NCBI GenBank assembly: GCA_021737185.1
Contig: JAIPEL010000012.1
Span: 1 to 60,167 of the forward strand
Source of the DNA: Desulfobacterales bacterium
Lineage (GTDB): Bacteria; Desulfobacterota; Desulfobacteria; Desulfobacterales; CAFBRK01
DNA: 60,167 bases
Direction of reading: 5' to 3'
Part shown: positions 58,084 to 60,167 of the stretch, in pieces
Numbering within the stretch: position 1 is the first letter of the stretch
Layout: every line of letters begins with the position of its first letter
Program-made: the position numbers and the translations under genes
Notes under the pieces: model-generated
Database searches by the model: none
What the model was told of the DNA's origin: nothing
What the model saw: only the letters and a program-made list of their open reading frames with translations

Positions 58084-59250
58084 ATGATTTCAAATAAGTG
58101 GATCATCGGCTTGGCGGCGATTCTGCTGCTGACATTCAGCGCTTGCGGGCCCAAGCCAATGGCGCCGAAGGCGGAACTCGACACCCCGGAACATCATGTC
58201 GCAAACGGCAACAAGCTGCTTAAGGCAGGCAAGCTGGAAGGCGCCTTTGCCGAGTTCAACCGGGCAAAGGAGCTGGACCCGAAACATTCGCCGGCATACC
58301 TCGGAATGGGGGTCGTATACGGCCTTCAGGGAAATTTCGAAAAGGGATTTGAGGCGATGAAGACCGCCGATCGCTATGCCAAGGGCGACACCGAAAAGCT
58401 CAACGTGGATGTCGGCTACATGCGGCTGTATCTGGCCGGCAAGGAAACCATCGACGAAAACTGGCTCAGGCGGGTGGAAAGCGCCTATCGGGACGCGGTC
58501 CGCATCGACGACCAGCGGCCGGAGCCGTATTATTACATGGGACTGGGATACAAGGATTCCTATGAATTCAGAAAGGCGGCCGTCGAGTTCACCCGCGTGC
58601 TCGACCTGAACAAAGACCTCGCCGCCGAGGCCGACAGGGAATATGCGGTCATTCAGCGGATCGAACGGGCAATGCCCGGCACCAAGGTCGGAAAGAAAAT
58701 CGCCCTTCTAGATGAGATCACCCGGGCCGACGTGGCCGCGCTCTTTATCGAGGAGCTGGAAATCGACGAAATATTCCGGCGGCGGATGCCGCGGACCTAC
58801 GATACCGGCTTCAAGAGTCCGGAAAAGAATTTTCAATCCGGCCAGTACGTGAAAACCCCGCCGGCGACCGATATCGAAGACCATGTGCTCAAAGCCGACA
58901 TCGATGCGGTGATCGAGCTGGGGATCAAGGGTCTGCAACCGTTTCCGGACCACACCTACCGGCCCTACCAGCCGATTACCCGGGCCGAGTTTGCAATGAT
59001 GATCGAAGACATTCTGATCAAAATTACCCGGGATGAAACCCTGGCGACCCAGTTCATTGGAAGCCCGTCTCCCTTTCCGGACCTGAGAAGCGATCTTCCG
59101 TACTTCAATTCAGTCATGGTCTGCACCACCCGCGGCATCATGGAGACGACCGATCCGGGTACAGGAGAATTCCAGCCGATGAAGCAGGTCACCGGAGCCG
59201 ATGCCCTGCTCAGCATCCGGACCCTCAAAAACCAGGTCGATAAGTTTTGA
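58084..59250 (+). CDS. TPR lipoprotein with C-terminal SLH-like domains
   Basis: A 388-residue lipoprotein, signal ending at Cys21 (TFSAC). Residues 35-190 hold about three TPR repeats (HVANGNKLLKAGKLEGAFAEFNRAKELDPKHSPAYLG in parts, EPYYYMGLGYKDSYEFRKAAVEF). Residues 215-385 contain S-layer-homology-like units: ITRADVAALFIEELEI, DIEDHVLKADIDAVIELGIKGLQPFPDHTYRPYQPITRAEFAMMIED in parts, and FPDLRSDLPYFNSVMVCTTRGIM. SLH domains bind cell-wall polymers. A lipid anchor plus SLH would tether it between outer membrane and wall. ACAAGGAGG precedes the start. Confidence 0.85.
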   Translation: MISNKWIIGLAAILLLTFSACGPKPMAPKAELDTPEHHVANGNKLLKAGKLEGAFAEFNRAKELDPKHSPAYLGMGVVYGLQGNFEKGFEAMKTADRYAKGDTEKLNVDVGYMRLYLAGKETIDENWLRRVESAYRDAVRIDDQRPEPYYYMGLGYKDSYEFRKAAVEFTRVLDLNKDLAAEADREYAVIQRIERAMPGTKVGKKIALLDEITRADVAALFIEELEIDEIFRRRMPRTYDTGFKSPEKNFQSGQYVKTPPATDIEDHVLKADIDAVIELGIKGLQPFPDHTYRPYQPITRAEFAMMIEDILIKITRDETLATQFIGSPSPFPDLRSDLPYFNSVMVCTTRGIMETTDPGTGEFQPMKQVTGADALLSIRTLKNQVDKF

Positions 59251-59267
59251 CCGGGGGAGATGCCGTG

Positions 59268-60059
59268 ATGAGACGAGCTGGCAAAAGCGCCGTTCTGTTG
59301 ACACTGGCGGTGGTTCTTTCTTTCGGGGCCAGCGCCTTGGCGTCTTCGGATTCGGCCGTAACGGTGAAGATCGGCGGAGAATCGGCCGCTGTGTCTCTGC
59401 TGGAAGGAAGCGCCTGGTTGAAAAAGCAAGGCAAGGAGCCGGAGCGGCCTCTTGAAAGCGGTAGCCGGGTCTTTGCCGGGGATGTCGTGCGAACCGGCGG
59501 CGGCAGCCGCCTGGAGCTGGCCCTGCCCGAGGGAAGTTTTCTCCGGTTCGATGAGAACACCTCCTTTACGATGATCGCAAGCGCCTATCAGGAGGCGGAG
59601 GAAAGCCGCAGTATCCGGATCCGGATGATTCTCGGAAAGGCCTGGGCGAGGGTCAGCCGACTGTTCAAGGGGCGCGGGGGGTTTGCTATCGAAACCCCGA
59701 CGGCCGTGGCCGGTGTGCGGGGGACGACCTACCGCCTCAACCTCGAAAGGGATCGTTCGGCCATGGTGAAGGTTTACGACGGGGAGGTGGAAGTCCGAAG
59801 GCGGATGATCGAAGACCGCCCCGCCCAGGGGCCGGCACCGCTGAAAGCACCCCATCCGGTGGCCGGGCCGAAGCCGGTAGCCGGGCCTAAGGCGGTGACC
59901 ATGGAAGAGTGGGTATACATCGTCGGTGCGCTGCAGCAGATCGACGTCCGGGCGGACGGGACGGCCACCGAACCCTTTCGCTTCGACATTCAGGCCGACC
60001 TGGACGATTGGGTCCGGTGGAACCAGATGCAGGACCGGATGCACGAGGAAAAGCAATAA
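59268..60059 (+). CDS. FecR-domain exported protein
   Basis: A 263-residue protein with a signal peptide (about 1-26, ALAS-SDS) and a FecR-type domain (about 40-190): EGSAWLKKQG, LESGSRVFAGDVVRTGGGSRLELALPEGSFLRFDENTSF in parts, then AIETPTAVAGVRGTTYRL and KVYDGEVEV. FecR domains in such free-standing exported proteins, often encoded near CHASE2 sensors, are thought to bind or sense envelope components; this one lacks the cytoplasmic anti-sigma part. A Pro/Ala-Gly-Pro-Lys repeat (about 197-212) links to a helical tail. ATG 59268 follows GGGGGAGA; GTG 59265 is possible. It is the last gene before a terminator. Confidence 0.86.
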   Translation: MRRAGKSAVLLTLAVVLSFGASALASSDSAVTVKIGGESAAVSLLEGSAWLKKQGKEPERPLESGSRVFAGDVVRTGGGSRLELALPEGSFLRFDENTSFTMIASAYQEAEESRSIRIRMILGKAWARVSRLFKGRGGFAIETPTAVAGVRGTTYRLNLERDRSAMVKVYDGEVEVRRRMIEDRPAQGPAPLKAPHPVAGPKPVAGPKAVTMEEWVYIVGALQQIDVRADGTATEPFRFDIQADLDDWVRWNQMQDRMHEEKQ

Positions 60060-60100
60060 AAAAAGGGAGCCGGCAAAAACGCCGGCGCCCCTTTTTTTTT
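60058..60100 (+). terminator. Intrinsic terminator closing the envelope gene run
   Basis: AAAAAAGGG-A-GCCGGC pairs with GCCGGC-G-CCCTTTTTT across an AAAAAC loop, followed by a T tract to 60100. It is a clear rho-independent terminator right after the FecR gene and can act on both strands because of the A-rich left flank. The last 67 bp of the window (60101-60167) show GC-rich dyads only. Confidence 0.85.
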
Positions 60101-60167
60101 GCATGAAGGGCAAGGCCGCCGGGCGCGGGGGACAGGGGGCCCCTTGCCAGGGGGGCAAATACTTTTT

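Overview
The window looks like chromosomal DNA of an anaerobic, Gram-negative member of the Desulfobacterota (former Deltaproteobacteria). This is inferred from family content, because no rRNA or other marker gene is present. The pointers are an FtsEX/EnvC/CtpA/divergent-deacetylase block, an RlpA-Lon pair, TRAP and Liv transporters, CHASE2 sensors, a Hanks-type kinase with PP2C and FHA partners, LPP20/CsgG-type envelope proteins and a soluble molybdopterin oxidoreductase. No tRNA, rRNA, CRISPR array, transposase or integrase gene was found.

Layout. 1-2.4 kb is a debris zone: palindromic repeats, a 172-bp element with terminal inverted repeats (TIRs), a DUF488 gene, an HD-GYP gene, a broken second copy of the DUF488 gene, and a 45-codon fragment of a D-amino-acid aminotransferase gene. 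2.4-12.6 kb is a visibly more AT-rich catabolic cassette on the + strand: an exported isochorismatase-like protein without catalytic residues, two flavoproteins, a DctPQM TRAP transporter, a GntR regulator, an acylating-type aldehyde dehydrogenase and an HMG-CoA-lyase-like enzyme. The intact aminotransferase gene follows at 12.6-13.5 kb. Its 3' end is directly repeated at the far side of the cassette, so the cassette looks like an inserted island. 13.7-22.6 kb (- strand) carries tolC-like, ftsE, ftsX, envC-like, ctpA, a divergent polysaccharide deacetylase and a molybdopterin oxidoreductase. 22.7-36.3 kb is mostly housekeeping: pyrE with a probable leader attenuator, queD, dnaJ, a cNMP-PilZ protein, nadB, an SH3 protein, DUF1178, a recD2-like helicase, gmhB, rlpA, lon and hsp20. 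36.5-37.9 kb holds an MFS transporter whose stop codon lies inside a second copy of the TIR element.

38-42.4 kb encodes a phospho-signalling set (CHASE2-Ser/Thr kinase, PP2C phosphatase, tandem-FHA protein). 42.6-47.6 kb is a complete branched-chain amino acid ABC operon (livKHMGF). 47.8-51.1 kb holds NAD kinase and a CHASE2-class III nucleotide cyclase. 51.2-60.1 kb is a run of exported proteins preceded by a sigma-54-like promoter and closed by a strong terminator: FlgT/LPP20-like, TPR-CsgG lipoprotein, CsgG/TolB-like with five Fn3 repeats, a small exported protein, a second LPP20-like protein, a TPR-SLH lipoprotein and a FecR-domain protein.

How they may work together (inference). The TRAP system imports an unidentified carboxylate that the flavoproteins, aldehyde dehydrogenase and lyase oxidise to CoA products, with GntR as local regulator. 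The FtsEX-EnvC-CtpA block controls septal peptidoglycan hydrolysis. The kinase/phosphatase/FHA set and the CHASE2 cyclase give two outputs from the same kind of periplasmic sensor. The 51-60 kb genes look like an undescribed envelope-associated assembly and are the best candidate here for a new system.
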